Shown: piece by piece, positions 1 through 8,045 of the stretch | How positions within the stretch are numbered: position 1 is the first letter of the stretch | Layout of the letters: every line of letters begins with the position of its first letter | Assembly (NCBI GenBank): GCA_002085205.1 | Contig: NATF01000058.1 | Location: 1 to 10,807, forward strand | Length of the DNA: 10,807 nucleotides | Source of the DNA: Candidatus Cloacimonas sp. 4484_275 | GTDB taxonomy: Bacteria; Cloacimonadota; Cloacimonadia; Cloacimonadales; TCS61 | Direction: 5' to 3' | Translations under genes and position numbers: made by a program | The notes under the pieces: generated by a model | The model's database searches: none | Told to the model about the DNA's origin: nothing | What the model saw: the letters and a program-made list of their open reading frames with translations, nothing else

Positions 1-206
1 TGAGCTTCCGTTAAAAATCCGTCGCCGTCAATTTGGATTTTAAGCAGTTTTGCCAAATCTTCGATTCCGAGTGCCGGTCTGGCGGCGCTTGCCAAAACCA
101 CCATATCGGCTCGAATTTCAATGAGTTTTCCCGAAAGAGTATCAAAGCCATTTACAATCACTTTACCGTCTTCTTCGTATAATCTGGCAACTTTTCCCCT
201 CAAGTA
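1..206 (-). other. Out-of-frame continuation of HdrA copy 1
   Basis: This stretch is the reading frame in which HdrA copy 1 resumes after its deletion. It encodes the YLRGKVARL segment and the VVLASAARPALGIEDLAKLL segment of the second half of the thioredoxin-reductase-like domain. It is open to the window edge, with no stop codon and no loss of conserved residues. The junction lies within about 200-210, where the minus strand reads TTTACTTGAGGGG. That string can be read as LLEG in the upstream frame or YLRG in the downstream frame. Confidence 0.85.
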
Positions 207-1449
207 AACTTGCATGCTTTGTGGTGTACATACAACAAAATCGGGAACAATATGCATTATGATTCTTTTCGTCCCGTGAACCGGCACATTTGATAAAAAC
301 AATTTCGCGAGGAATCTTGCCGTCGGAAGGTCTTCTTACTTCTCCGCCGGTAGGACCGTTGGCGGAAAGTATTCTCTCAAAAGTCAAGCCGTCAATCACA
401 TCCTTTATTTTTCCGCCGCCAAATTCCTTTAAATTTCCCAAAGAATAAAGTTGATAACCCGTTGCAACAACAATTGCTCCGACTTTTTCTTCCACGATTT
501 CATCTTTTTGCGAATAATCAATGGCATCAACCGTACATACTTTTTCACAAATTCTGCATTTTCCTTTTTTGAAATAGATACAATTTTCACTATCGAGAAC
601 CGGTTTATTGGGAACAGCTTGCGGAAATTGAGTATAAATTGCTTTTCTCTTACTCAAAAACATATTAAACTCATCCGGGACAAGAGCAGGACATTTTTCC
701 ACACATAATCCGCAACCGGTACATTTATCATAATCGACATATTTTGGCTTCTTTTTGATTTTTACCTCAAAATTACCGACAAACCCACCGACTTCCAGCA
801 CTTCCGAATATGTCATCAATTTTATTTTCGGATGTTGTGCCACTTCAACCATTTTAGGAGTGAGAATACATTGAGAACAATCAAGAGTGGGAAAAGTTTC
901 GGAAAGTTGCGCCATTCTTCCGCCGATGGAAGGATTTTTTTCCACCAAAATAACTTCATAACCGCTATTGGCAATATTCAAAGCAGATTGTATTCCGGCA
1001 ATTCCTCCTCCGATAACAAGCGCTTTTTTGGTAACGGAAACTTCTATCGGCTTAAGACCTTCGTCTAATACGGTTTTTTCAATAATTGATTTGATGATTA
1101 ATTTTGCTTTTTCCGTTGCTTCTTTTTTATTGTCATGAACCCAACTGCATTGTTCTCTGATATTGGCAATTTCGCACATAAAAGGATTGAGACCAACAAG
1201 TTCGCTTGCGTGACGAAAAGTTTGTTCATGAAGTTTGGGAGAACAGGCGGCAATAACGACTCCATCAAGATTAAGTTCCTTTATTTTCCGTTTCAATAAT
1301 GTTTGTCCCGGCTCCGAACACATATATTTATAATCTGTTATAAATTTCACTCCCGGATAAGATTTTAAAGCTTTTTTCACCTCTTCTATGTTTACCGTAG
1401 AGGAAATATTTATTCCGCAATGGCAAACAAAAACTCCGATTTTTTTCAT
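1..1449 (-). pseudogene. hdrA: HdrA copy 1, heterodisulfide reductase flavin subunit; frame broken near 205, runs off left edge
   Basis: This is the FAD- and Fe-S-containing subunit that bifurcates electrons between ferredoxin and HdrBC. Seen in the N-terminal 415 residues: an N-terminal CHCG motif (residues 9-12), YMCSEPGQ (42-49), AACSPKLHEQTFR (68-79), the FAD-binding GGGIAG loop (147-152), PTLDCSQC (187-194), a four-Cys ferredoxin motif at 243-253, further Cys at 290-305, GPTGG (365-369) and YCSRFCCMY (400-408). After KHASLL the frame shifts and stops at 163. In another frame, positions 206 to 1 read YLRGKVARLYEEDGK followed by DMVVLASAARPALGIEDLA, which is the next part of HdrA. By comparison with copy 2, about 36 codons (the IRAYGKGFEE block) are missing. 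The ATG at 1449 overlaps the hdrB stop (ATGA), which indicates translational coupling. The family identification is firm. Whether the gene is really broken is uncertain. Any C-terminal ferredoxin or MvhD domain lies outside the window. Confidence 0.9.
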
Positions 1450-2324
1450 AATAAACCCTTCCTTTCCAGAACCGGTCTGGGATCGATGTAATGCAATGAA
1501 AAATCATTGACATTCGGGTCTATTCCAACCAACAAAGCTAAAAGCTGCGTGAAATAAAGAACAGGTATCGTTTCAAAACTTTCATCTTCTTCGGCTATTT
1601 GTTTTTGAATTTCGTCGATATTAAAATGGCATAACGGACAGGAAAGAACAATAATATCTCCACCGCGTTTTTTTATTGAATTCACGATTTTTTTGGTATG
1701 TGCTTTCACGATTTCCGGTTCGTTTACAATTTGGTATGAAGTACAACAATCGCTTCTGAAAGGATAATCGACCGTTTCAATTCCAAGCGTATTTAGAATA
1801 TTTTCCATTAAACGAGGGTCTTCCGCGGAATCTATTGCTATTTCTCGTGGTCTCAAAATCATACAACCGTAATAAGGAGCGACTTTAAGATTATTTACTT
1901 TTCTGGAAATTCTTTTTTTTATTTCTTCCGCACCAATTTCCCGCAAAAGAGAAAGGATATGAATAATTTCTATTTCATCACCTTTGAATTCGGTCTTTTC
2001 CAGATACATGAAATCACGGATTGTCTGTTGTTTTTCAGGGTCGTTCTTCACAACAAGAGAAGATCTTTTGAGAGTATTATAACACATATCACAAAGAGTT
2101 AGAAGGCGTTTATTTCCGCTTTCTTTTGCTTTAACAAGCGTTCTGATGGGAGCAAGTTGATACATTAAATTATCGGCAGATTGAGAAAATGTCACTCCGC
2201 AACAATACCAATCGTCGAGTTCTTCGGTTTGAATATCGAACATTCCCAATAAAGGAAGAGCGGAATTTTCCAAATTTTTGGCACTGGTTTTTACGGTGCA
2301 ACCGGGATAATATGATATTTTCAT
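1446..2324 (-). CDS. hdrB: HdrB, CCG-domain heterodisulfide reductase subunit (copy 1)
   Basis: HdrB is the catalytic subunit that reduces disulfides at two non-cubane [4Fe-4S] clusters, each held by a CCG domain. This copy is full length at 292 residues. Seen: the first CCG domain has C9, C41-C42, C78 and C81 (PGC, WYCCG, CDMC). The second has C154, C193-C194, C229 and C232 (YYGC, DCCTSY, CPLC). The glycine usually following the second Cys pair is a threonine here (CCT rather than CCG). The C-terminal IPVLYFTQLLALLVGI segment is typical of the family. The start is ATG with a GGGAGG ribosome binding site, 15 nt after hdrC. The gene ends in TGA and overlaps the hdrA start by ATGA. It is clearly homologous to copy 2 along its whole length. 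The substrate (CoM-CoB-like heterodisulfide, thiol or protein persulfide) cannot be read from the sequence. Confidence 0.95.
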   Translation of the reverse strand: MKISYYPGCTVKTSAKNLENSALPLLGMFDIQTEELDDWYCCGVTFSQSADNLMYQLAPIRTLVKAKESGNKRLLTLCDMCYNTLKRSSLVVKNDPEKQQTIRDFMYLEKTEFKGDEIEIIHILSLLREIGAEEIKKRISRKVNNLKVAPYYGCMILRPREIAIDSAEDPRLMENILNTLGIETVDYPFRSDCCTSYQIVNEPEIVKAHTKKIVNSIKKRGGDIIVLSCPLCHFNIDEIQKQIAEEDESFETIPVLYFTQLLALLVGIDPNVNDFSLHYIDPRPVLERKGLL

Positions 2325-2339
2325 CGTTGCCTCCCGTTT

Positions 2340-2762
2340 TTACAAAGTAAATTTTCTGAAATTGCTAATGAGAGCGATCTGCGGCAATTTTTCCAATATT
2401 TTTTCCGAAAGTTTATCGATATTCACATGATTTACGCCTTTGCGCAGAGCGATTTGCCTTAACGCTTCCATAACTTTGGCAATATCGACACCGCGAGGAC
2501 ATTCAACCGTGCAATAGATACACGCGGCACAAATCCAGCTGGAATTAGCATACATCGCTTCCTTGATTAATCCCAGCTGCAACAATCGAATAATCTTGTG
2601 TGGCGGTTCGTCCATAAATTCCGCAGCGGGACAACCGGCGGAACAATTTCCGCATTGATAGCAGGAAAAGATGTTTTCTTCGCTTATCTCCTTCAATTTA
2701 TCCAAATCTTCGTTACTTCTAACTTTAGCGGACGATAGCACTATTTTTTTGTTCTTTGGCAT
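2340..2762 (-). CDS. hdrC: HdrC, heterodisulfide reductase Fe-S relay subunit (copy 1)
   Basis: HdrC is a small protein with two [4Fe-4S] clusters that passes electrons between HdrA and HdrB. Seen: C34, C37, C40 and C44 (CYQCGNCSAGCP), and C78, C81, C84 and C88 (CAACIYCTVECPRG), followed by the usual VDIAKVMEALRQIALR helix and the C-terminal LPQIALISNFRKFTL. It is 140 residues, shorter than the archaeal form of about 185, but both clusters and the family C-terminus are present, so it appears complete. The start ATG lies 1 nt after the mvhA remnant stop (TGAGATG). Its AGGAGG ribosome binding site lies inside the last mvhA codons, so the two genes are tightly coupled. Confidence 0.95.
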   Translation of the reverse strand: MPKNKKIVLSSAKVRSNEDLDKLKEISEENIFSCYQCGNCSAGCPAAEFMDEPPHKIIRLLQLGLIKEAMYANSSWICAACIYCTVECPRGVDIAKVMEALRQIALRKGVNHVNIDKLSEKILEKLPQIALISNFRKFTL

Positions 2763-2763
2763 C

Positions 2764-2910
2764 TCAATCCCTCCTTAATATGCGGACAAGATTTTCTTCA
2801 CTATCAAAAATTGAAACTTCCAAAGGCATTTTTCCCGGAAGAGAATGAGTTGCACAGCCAAAACAAGGGTCATAAGCTCTGAAAGCCATTTCAATCATAT
2901 TCAGAAGTCC
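2764..2910 (-). other. C-terminal remnant of MvhA with the DPCxxC nickel motif
   Basis: In a different frame from the bulk of mvhA, this stretch reads GLLNMIEMAFRAYDPC, then FGCATHSLPGKMPLEVSIFD and a few more residues to TGA. It contains both C-terminal Ni ligands as ordinary cysteines (DPCFGC). The following ATH is the usual cleavage point for the maturation protease, so about 26 residues after the His would be a removable tail. The motif is intact with no decay, so the frame break upstream is recent or artefactual. The junction lies within 2908-2914. Confidence 0.9.
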
Positions 2911-4069
2911 CTTCAACGACGCCGATACCTTCTTCGGGAGTCTGTTCGGGAATATTACGAATGTGAGAATCCAAAATTTCTTCGTCGGTTGCCAACTCCA
3001 ACATTCTTTCGGCAGCGTATAACACTTCTATCAATCTTGCCCAATGATAAGCAAGAGTATTATGAGCCGGTTTTCCTCCGAGAGTGGTAAACATCTTTTC
3101 ATATTCTTCTTGAGCCAATGGTGTTGCCATTCCATCGGCAACATTGAGTCGAGCGAGCGGAGCAACTCGGTAAATTCCGCTGTCTTTTCCGTCCGTAAAA
3201 CCTTTCCAGCCGATTTCTTTCAAATACAAAAATTTGATATAGCTCCACGGTTCCACATGTTCGGCGATATGTTGCAAATAATCTTTCGGCTCAAATTTCA
3301 GAAACTCTTTGCCATCAGGATCAACTACCCGGATTTTACCGTCATAAAAATTCACTTTGTTGTTTTCGTCCACAAGCCCCATATAATAAGTTTCATGTTT
3401 ATAAATATCTCCTATAATCAAATCCACATAATCTTTGTTGGCAAGAACAATATCATCAAATGCTTTTAAGGCAAAACGAGCGAATTCGACGGCATCATAA
3501 GCAATCTGAATATATTCTTGTCTGTCTTCTTTTGAAATCCCTTTAGATACTCCTCCCGGCAAGTTACAAACCGGATGTATTACTCTTCCCCCTTGTTTTT
3601 CAATGATGCTTCTTACCCTTCTTCGGATGGCTATAACTTTTTTCCCTACTTCCAAACCGACTTTTCCCAAAACTCCCAAAATATTTCTTTCGGCTTTGGG
3701 AGCGGTCGGTCCAACGATAAAGTCAGGTCCTCCCAGATAAAAAAAATGAAGAACGTGGTCTTCAAACATAAAAGCGGAATTAATTAATTCTCTGATTTTT
3801 TTTGCAGCGGGCGGCGGTTCTACTTTAAATAATTTGTCTAAGGCTTTTCCCGAAGCCATATGGTGCGTTGTCGGTCAGACTCCGCAAATTCTGGTAGTTA
3901 TTCGGGCAACTTCTTCTGCCAATCTTCCTTTGCAGAATTGTTCGAATCCACGCAATTCCGGAACTTGGAAGACAGCTTTGGCAACATTTCCCTCGTCATT
4001 CAGGAAAATGTTTATTTTTCCGTGTCCCTCCAATCTGGTGATCGGATCGATTACAATCGTTTTTCCCAT
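2764..4069 (-). CDS. mvhA: MvhA-type [NiFe] hydrogenase large subunit with an in-frame TGA (putative Sec) and a downstream frame break
   Basis: This is the large catalytic subunit of the F420-non-reducing (group 3c) hydrogenase, which binds the Ni-Fe site and feeds or drains electrons of HdrABC through MvhG. The ATG at 4069 opens MGKTIVIDPITRLEGHGKI, the canonical N-terminus. The N-terminal nickel motif reads R-I-C62-G-V-(TGA)65-P-T-T-H69-H70, where the family has Cys at 65. Reading through the TGA gives an uninterrupted MvhA, including KALDKLFKVEPP, IHPVCNLPGGVSKG, RVAPLARLNVADGMATPLAQ and PEEGIGVVE. The frame then breaks near 2910, with about 50 family residues missing. It resumes as GLLNMIEMAFRAYDPCFGCATHS and ends at TGA (2766-2764). 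The start is 3 nt after the mvhG stop, with a GAGAGG ribosome binding site inside mvhG. The identification is firm. Whether the product is functional depends on Sec decoding and on whether the deletion is real. Confidence 0.9.
3842..3857 (-). promoter_or_regulatory. Candidate bacterial SECIS hairpin downstream of the mvhA TGA
   Basis: The minus-strand RNA reads GGCUU-CGGGAA-AAGCC, a perfect 5-bp stem with a six-base apical loop that has G at its second position. The stem begins 17 nt after the UGA and the loop 22 nt after it. This fits the general description of bacterial SECIS elements: a short hairpin within the coding region just after UGA, with G in the first two loop positions. A mismatch followed by two more pairs may extend the stem. 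The stem is short, so this is a candidate only. Confidence 0.5.
3875..3877 (-). other. In-frame TGA, putative selenocysteine codon in MvhA
   Basis: The TGA sits exactly where the hydrogenase family has the second cysteine of the N-terminal RICGxC motif, the residue that bridges Ni and Fe. The frame is open on both sides, with conserved family sequence immediately before (TTRICGV) and after (PTTHHMASGKA). Cys-to-Sec replacement at a metal-binding cysteine is the classic signature of a selenoprotein. TGA also serves as the stop of hdrB copy 1 and of the mvhA remnant, so it has not been globally reassigned. Sec machinery (selA, selB, selC, selD) is not in the window. Confidence 0.65.
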
Positions 4070-4072
4070 AAT

Positions 4073-5044
4073 TTAGACCTCTCTTTCGAAAAATTTTGCT
4101 TTTAAAGAAGAGGGCAAACTAAACATGTAAAACAGACCGGCGGGATCAATAACCGAATCGGTAATTTTTTTAATTTCCTCTTCGTCTTCACTGTCAATAA
4201 GAGATGCAAATGCGGAAAGAAATTTCGCACCTTGATCTTTTACTGCTTTGGAAGGGCCAAAACAACCTCGACAAGGCATGTTCGCATTGATACATCTGGT
4301 CCCACATCCGCTGATAGTCGCGGGTCCAAGGCAGATTACGCCTTCGCTTAAGAAACATTTGTCGTCGGGGATTTGAGTGAAAGCCATTCGTTTAACTTCG
4401 CTGACGCTTATTTTTTCCGGTTTGGAATCCTTGCGCGGACAAGTATCACATAAAGTTTTTTGCGGTGCCAACACCGAACCGACTGCCGGCAGCTTTCCTT
4501 CCAAAATGGCGGTTAATGCTTCCGAAATCAAATCAGGCGGCGGCGCACAACCGGGAATGTAATACTCGACTGCAATCACTTGATCCAGTGTTTTTACGCA
4601 TTCGTGAAGTTCGGGTAAAGTTACTTCACCCTCTCCCATATCCGTGGCAAGTTGAGGAAGAATTTTATTCGGATTAACAACCGAAGGTGCATCAAAATAA
4701 ACCGTATCTAAAATTTCCTGACGAGTAAATAAATTTGCAAGACCGGGAATTCCTCCCAAATAAGCGCAAGAACCAAAGGCTATAACGATTTGTGATTTTC
4801 GTCTGAGCAGTTTAACCATTTCTTCCTGTTCTTCGGAACGGATAGCTCCGTTAATAAAAGACACGGCAATTTCTCCGTCTTTCATCGCTTCAATATCTTT
4901 TCTTTTGAAGTCCAGAGCTACCGGCCAAAGAACAATATCAACAGCTTCCACAACCGGCAGAATATTTTCCGCCAGATCGACAATCGCTTCTTCGCAACCA
5001 CCGCAAGATGCACACCAATAGAATGCAACTTTCGGCTTTGCCAT
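4073..5044 (-). CDS. mvhG: MvhG-type [NiFe] hydrogenase small subunit (F420-non-reducing, group 3c)
   Basis: MvhG is the Fe-S electron-transfer subunit that pairs with MvhA and carries electrons between the Ni-Fe site and the Hdr module. It is full length at 323 residues. Seen: the proximal-cluster signature C11-A-S-C14-G-G-C17-E, GSC93AYLGG, and PGC166APPP. These are followed by a Cys-rich C-terminal half, with C199 and C202 (CDTC), C230, C238, C247, C251, C258 and C261 (GCGTRCINANMPCRGC), for the other clusters. There is no twin-arginine signal, consistent with a cytoplasmic enzyme. The start is ATG with an AGGAG ribosome binding site, 17 nt after hdrB copy 2. It ends 3 nt before mvhA. A separate mvhD is not next to it, unlike the usual mvhDGA order. 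Confidence 0.95.
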   Translation of the reverse strand: MAKPKVAFYWCASCGGCEEAIVDLAENILPVVEAVDIVLWPVALDFKRKDIEAMKDGEIAVSFINGAIRSEEQEEMVKLLRRKSQIVIAFGSCAYLGGIPGLANLFTRQEILDTVYFDAPSVVNPNKILPQLATDMGEGEVTLPELHECVKTLDQVIAVEYYIPGCAPPPDLISEALTAILEGKLPAVGSVLAPQKTLCDTCPRKDSKPEKISVSEVKRMAFTQIPDDKCFLSEGVICLGPATISGCGTRCINANMPCRGCFGPSKAVKDQGAKFLSAFASLIDSEDEEEIKKITDSVIDPAGLFYMFSLPSSLKAKFFEREV

Positions 5045-5061
5045 TTTTTCTCCTGTGTTTT

Positions 5062-5955
5062 TTACTTAAAAACTTTCTCCTTTAAAACATCATTCGGCTT
5101 GATATAATTCAATTCAAAACCGAATGATTTCTCATCAAGGCCAAAAGCAATTGCCATGAGTTGTGTGAAATACAACACAGGAATAGTCTTAAAATCGGGA
5201 TGTTTTTCCAAAACATTTTTCTGTCTATTATCAAGATTAAATGCACACAGAGGACAAGCAGTAACAATCAAATCCGCTCCGTTTTTGCGGGCGTCATTCA
5301 AAATTCCGTAAGCCAAATCAACCACTACATCTTTGTTATTAACTGTAAGATAGCTTCCGCAACATCTTTTTTTCGCATTCCAAGCAACCGGCTTTGCAGT
5401 TAAAGCGGAAAGAAATTTTTCGAAAATTTCCGGTTCTTCCGCATCATCGATTCCCACTTCTTTCGGTCGGATAAGCATACAACCGTAATAAGCGGCGACA
5501 TTCAGATTTTCCAAAGAATTTTTTACCTTTTCCGTCATTTGGGAAAATCCGATTTCATCAAGCAACTGCAAATAATGGATAACTTCTACGCTTCCGTCGT
5601 ATTCTTCCTCACGATACATAAAATTATTGATGGACTCAAGCTCTTCAGGATTGTTTTTTACGCGCTGATTAGAACGTTTCAGAGTGTTATAACACATTGA
5701 ACACAGAGTCAGCATTCTTTTTTCGTTTTCCACCATTTTGGTTTTGTTCATTTCCAAAACGCGAACAAAATTTCTAACCGGAGCGAGATGATGCATCAAA
5801 TCATCGCTGGATAAGGAAGAAACAACTCCACAACAATTCCATCTGGGAATTTCCACGAAATCAATTCCCAGAACCTTGGCTGATGAGATAGCTGAAATTT
5901 CGAAATTTTTGGCACTCGTCTTCAGTGAGCAACCAGGAAAATACGGTATCTTCAA
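5062..5955 (-). CDS. hdrB: HdrB, CCG-domain heterodisulfide reductase subunit (copy 2)
   Basis: This is the second HdrB, 297 residues and full length. Seen: the first CCG domain has C9, C41-C42, C85 and C88 (PGC, WNCCG, CSMC). The second has C159, C198-C199, C234 and C237 (YYGC, RCCGSY, CPLC). Both are canonical, unlike copy 1 where the second has CCT. The C-terminus has IPVLYFTQLMAIAFGLDEK. The start is TTG at 5955, chosen because KIPYFPGC aligns with copy 1 (MKISYYPGC) and an AGGAGA ribosome binding site lies 5 nt upstream. There is no nearby ATG that keeps the motif. It follows hdrC copy 2 by 18 nt. Confidence 0.94.
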   Translation of the reverse strand: MKIPYFPGCSLKTSAKNFEISAISSAKVLGIDFVEIPRWNCCGVVSSLSSDDLMHHLAPVRNFVRVLEMNKTKMVENEKRMLTLCSMCYNTLKRSNQRVKNNPEELESINNFMYREEEYDGSVEVIHYLQLLDEIGFSQMTEKVKNSLENLNVAAYYGCMLIRPKEVGIDDAEEPEIFEKFLSALTAKPVAWNAKKRCCGSYLTVNNKDVVVDLAYGILNDARKNGADLIVTACPLCAFNLDNRQKNVLEKHPDFKTIPVLYFTQLMAIAFGLDEKSFGFELNYIKPNDVLKEKVFK

Positions 5956-5973
5956 TGGTTTCTCCTAATCATT

Positions 5974-6378
5974 TTATGAAGTTAACTTTCTAATGGCGGC
6001 AATAATCGCGATTTGCGGTAATTCCTTAATTTCCTCTTTGGGATAATTATTCAAATCGAGATTATCTATCGCCTGTCTGAGTACAACCTGTCTCAATCCT
6101 TCCGCCACTTTGGAAAGGTCAAGTCCCCGCGGACAGCGAACCGTGCAAGTATTGCAGGTTGCACACAACCACATTGTTTTCGATTCCAAAACATCTTGTT
6201 GACCAAGTTGAACTTTACGCATCAGTTGCGAAGGAGTGATATCCATTTCCTCTACGAAAGGACAACCGCCGGAACAAGTTCCACATTGGTCGCAAAGAGT
6301 AATTACTTCACCACTAAGTTCAATAATTTTTCTCAAAAATTCTTCCGAGGCATCGTTAATCACTATTTTTTTCGGCAT
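5974..6378 (-). CDS. hdrC: HdrC, heterodisulfide reductase Fe-S relay subunit (copy 2)
   Basis: This is the second HdrC, 134 residues, with two [4Fe-4S] motifs: C29, C32, C35 and C39 (CDQCGTCSGGCP), and C72, C75, C78 and C82 (CATCNTCTVRCPRG). It continues into LDLSKVAEGLRQVVLRQAI and ends in LPQIAIIAAIRKLTS, like copy 1. It starts at ATG 12 nt after hdrA copy 2. Only a weak ribosome binding site is visible before it (ACGGGTAA), so translation may be coupled to hdrA. If so, the broken hdrA frame would matter for its expression. Confidence 0.94.
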   Translation of the reverse strand: MPKKIVINDASEEFLRKIIELSGEVITLCDQCGTCSGGCPFVEEMDITPSQLMRKVQLGQQDVLESKTMWLCATCNTCTVRCPRGLDLSKVAEGLRQVVLRQAIDNLDLNNYPKEEIKELPQIAIIAAIRKLTS

Positions 6379-6390
6379 ATTATTTACCCG

Positions 6391-7594
6391 TTATAATTCT
6401 TTTCTTTGAGTTTCTTTTATTCTTTCATATTGCTTCAGATTTTCCGCCATTCCATTGACAATGTTCAAAAAATAATTGAGCGCACCTGCACTGAATTCCG
6501 AAAAGACAACTCTTCTACCGTCAATACCGGCAGATTTTAATTTTTCATTCACAATTTCCAGACTTTTTTCCGTCATCTCTTTACTCCACGGAAATCTGGA
6601 ACTTTTTTTCACGCAGTCGCCCAAAATAATCGCATCAGCTCCTTCTTTAAAAGCATAAAGCATTAAATTAGGGCTGATTCTGGAAGAACTCGGAACCCGA
6701 ATAATTCTGGTGTCTTCCGAATATTTCATCTTTCTGATACCGACAGCATCCGCAACTCTGTAGGTACAAGTATCGTCGGCAAAAATGATTATTCTGGTCT
6801 CATTTTCTTTTTTCTGGTCGAGAACTCCTTGAATGGCAGCATACATTTGGTCGTTCGTATAACCGTGAAAATCCAAAGCTTCTTTGGAACAGGAAGGAAG
6901 ACAGGCTCCGCAACCGATACAAAGAGCTTCCAAAACTTCCGCTTTTCCGGTTTCTTTGTTCATCACGATTGCATCTTTAGGACAAACATTCAGGCAATCT
7001 CCGCATCCGTCACATTTATCGGGATGGACATAAGCCAGCATCGGATCAACCTGAAATTCTTTTTGCGCCAAACTAACCATGGAACGAGCCGCCGCTGCGC
7101 TTGCCTGTGCAACGGTATCCGGAATATCTTTCGGTCCTTGAGCCGTTCCGGCAATAAAAACTCCTTCGATATTCGTATCCACCGGTTTATATTTCGGATG
7201 AGCTTCCTGCAAAAAACCGTCCGAACTTTTCGTTAATTTCAGGAAATTGATAATCTTTTCGGACGAATTACTCAATTGCAAACCGGTAGAGAGTACTACC
7301 AAATCAAATTCCGATTCGATTACCTGTCTGGAAAGTGTATCTTCGGCTCTTAATATCACTTTTTTGTTTTCGGGATTTTCTTCCAACTCGGCTACTTTTC
7401 CTCTGATGTATTTAATTCCCATCGTTTGAGCTTTTTTGTAATATTCCTCAAACCCTTTTCCGTAAGCTCTGATGTCGGTATAAAAAATATAAATTTCTTT
7501 TTCCGGTTTCACCTGTTTGAGCAGAGAAGCAAGTTTGGTGGCATACATACAACAAACACGCGAACAATATTCTCTTCCGGTTTGTTCATCCGGT
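6391..7594 (-). other. HdrA copy 2, piece 4 (second flavoprotein half, two ferredoxin clusters, degenerate MvhD domain)
   Basis: This piece opens DEQTGREYCSRVCCMYATK and keeps FYTDIRAYGKGFEEYY, YIRGKVAEL, VFIAGTAQGPKDIPDTVAQA, and two ferredoxin motifs, CDGCGDCLNVCP and CIGCGACLPSC (7014-6889). A domain like MvhD, the hydrogenase iron-sulfur subunit, follows at about 6795-6448. Normal MvhD has a CxWC pair, PCSGR and GCxxGxCHY. Here those read DDTC, PSSSR and GDCVKKSSR, so most [2Fe-2S] ligands are absent. The fold-defining hydrophobic pattern (RIIRVPSSSR, LMLYAFKEGADAIILGDC) is kept. It ends with TAA, 12 nt before hdrC. Confidence 0.85.
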
Positions 7595-7650
7595 AACAAC
7601 ATTTTGGATTTTTCCATAACCGAAAACCGGTTTTTCTTTCGGATCGATTC
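7588..7650 (-). other. HdrA copy 2, piece 3 (20-codon island between two deletions)
   Basis: This short island reads DPKEKPVFGYGKIQNVVTG, matching the region just before the FERLL and GPTGG segment of HdrA. It is in a third frame, flanked by junctions near 7643-7652 and 7586-7594. Two deletions about 60 bp apart are unusual and argue that the breaks share one cause. Confidence 0.75.
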
Positions 7651-8045
7651 GCCTGTTGCGGACAAACTTCCGCACATTTATTACAAGAACCATCATTAAA
7701 ATGCAAACACGAATTTTTATCAATCGCATATTTATACGGAATTGCCAAAGCTGCGGGAATATAAATCGCTTTTCTGCTTTTGATTCCCTGTTCCCATTCG
7801 TTCGGAACAGAGACCGGACAAACTTGCACGCATTTTTCGCAGCCCATACAAATGTCCATATCGATGCTATCTTTAATATATCGCGGTTTTCTGCGAGCGG
7901 TGATTTCAAAATGCAAACGATGACCGGCGGTGTTTACAATTTCCGTATTGGTAAGCAATCTGATATTTTCATTATCCTGCACATCTGCCATTTTGGGTGA
8001 AATGATACAAGCGGCACAATCTTCCGTCGGAAAAGTTTTGGAAAG
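7649..8045 (-). other. HdrA copy 2, piece 2 (central Fe-S region)
   Basis: This piece encodes LSKTFPTEDCAACIISPKMA, the RKPRYIKDSIDMDICMGCEK segment with its four-Cys ferredoxin motif (CMGCEKCVQVC), and then CLHFNDGSCNKCAEVCPQQA. These align with residues of HdrA copy 1 from about 182 to 309. After CPQQA the frame is lost. The out-of-frame extension to 7509 (NRSERKTGF onward) has no family similarity. Confidence 0.88.

Noticed and set aside
2891..2893. TGA after GTSEYD in mvhA as a second selenocysteine
   Set aside because: The residues before it already depart from the family, and the conserved C-terminus (AFRAYDPCFGC) is in another frame. It is an out-of-frame stop.
3875..3877. Genome-wide reassignment of TGA to a sense codon
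   Set aside because: TGA ends hdrB copy 1 (1448-1446) and the mvhA remnant (2766-2764) exactly at family C-termini, so it works as a stop here.
7586..7588. TGA after QNVVTG in hdrA copy 2 as selenocysteine
   Set aside because: No Cys is expected there, and the sequence following in that frame is not HdrA-like. The family resumes in a different frame.
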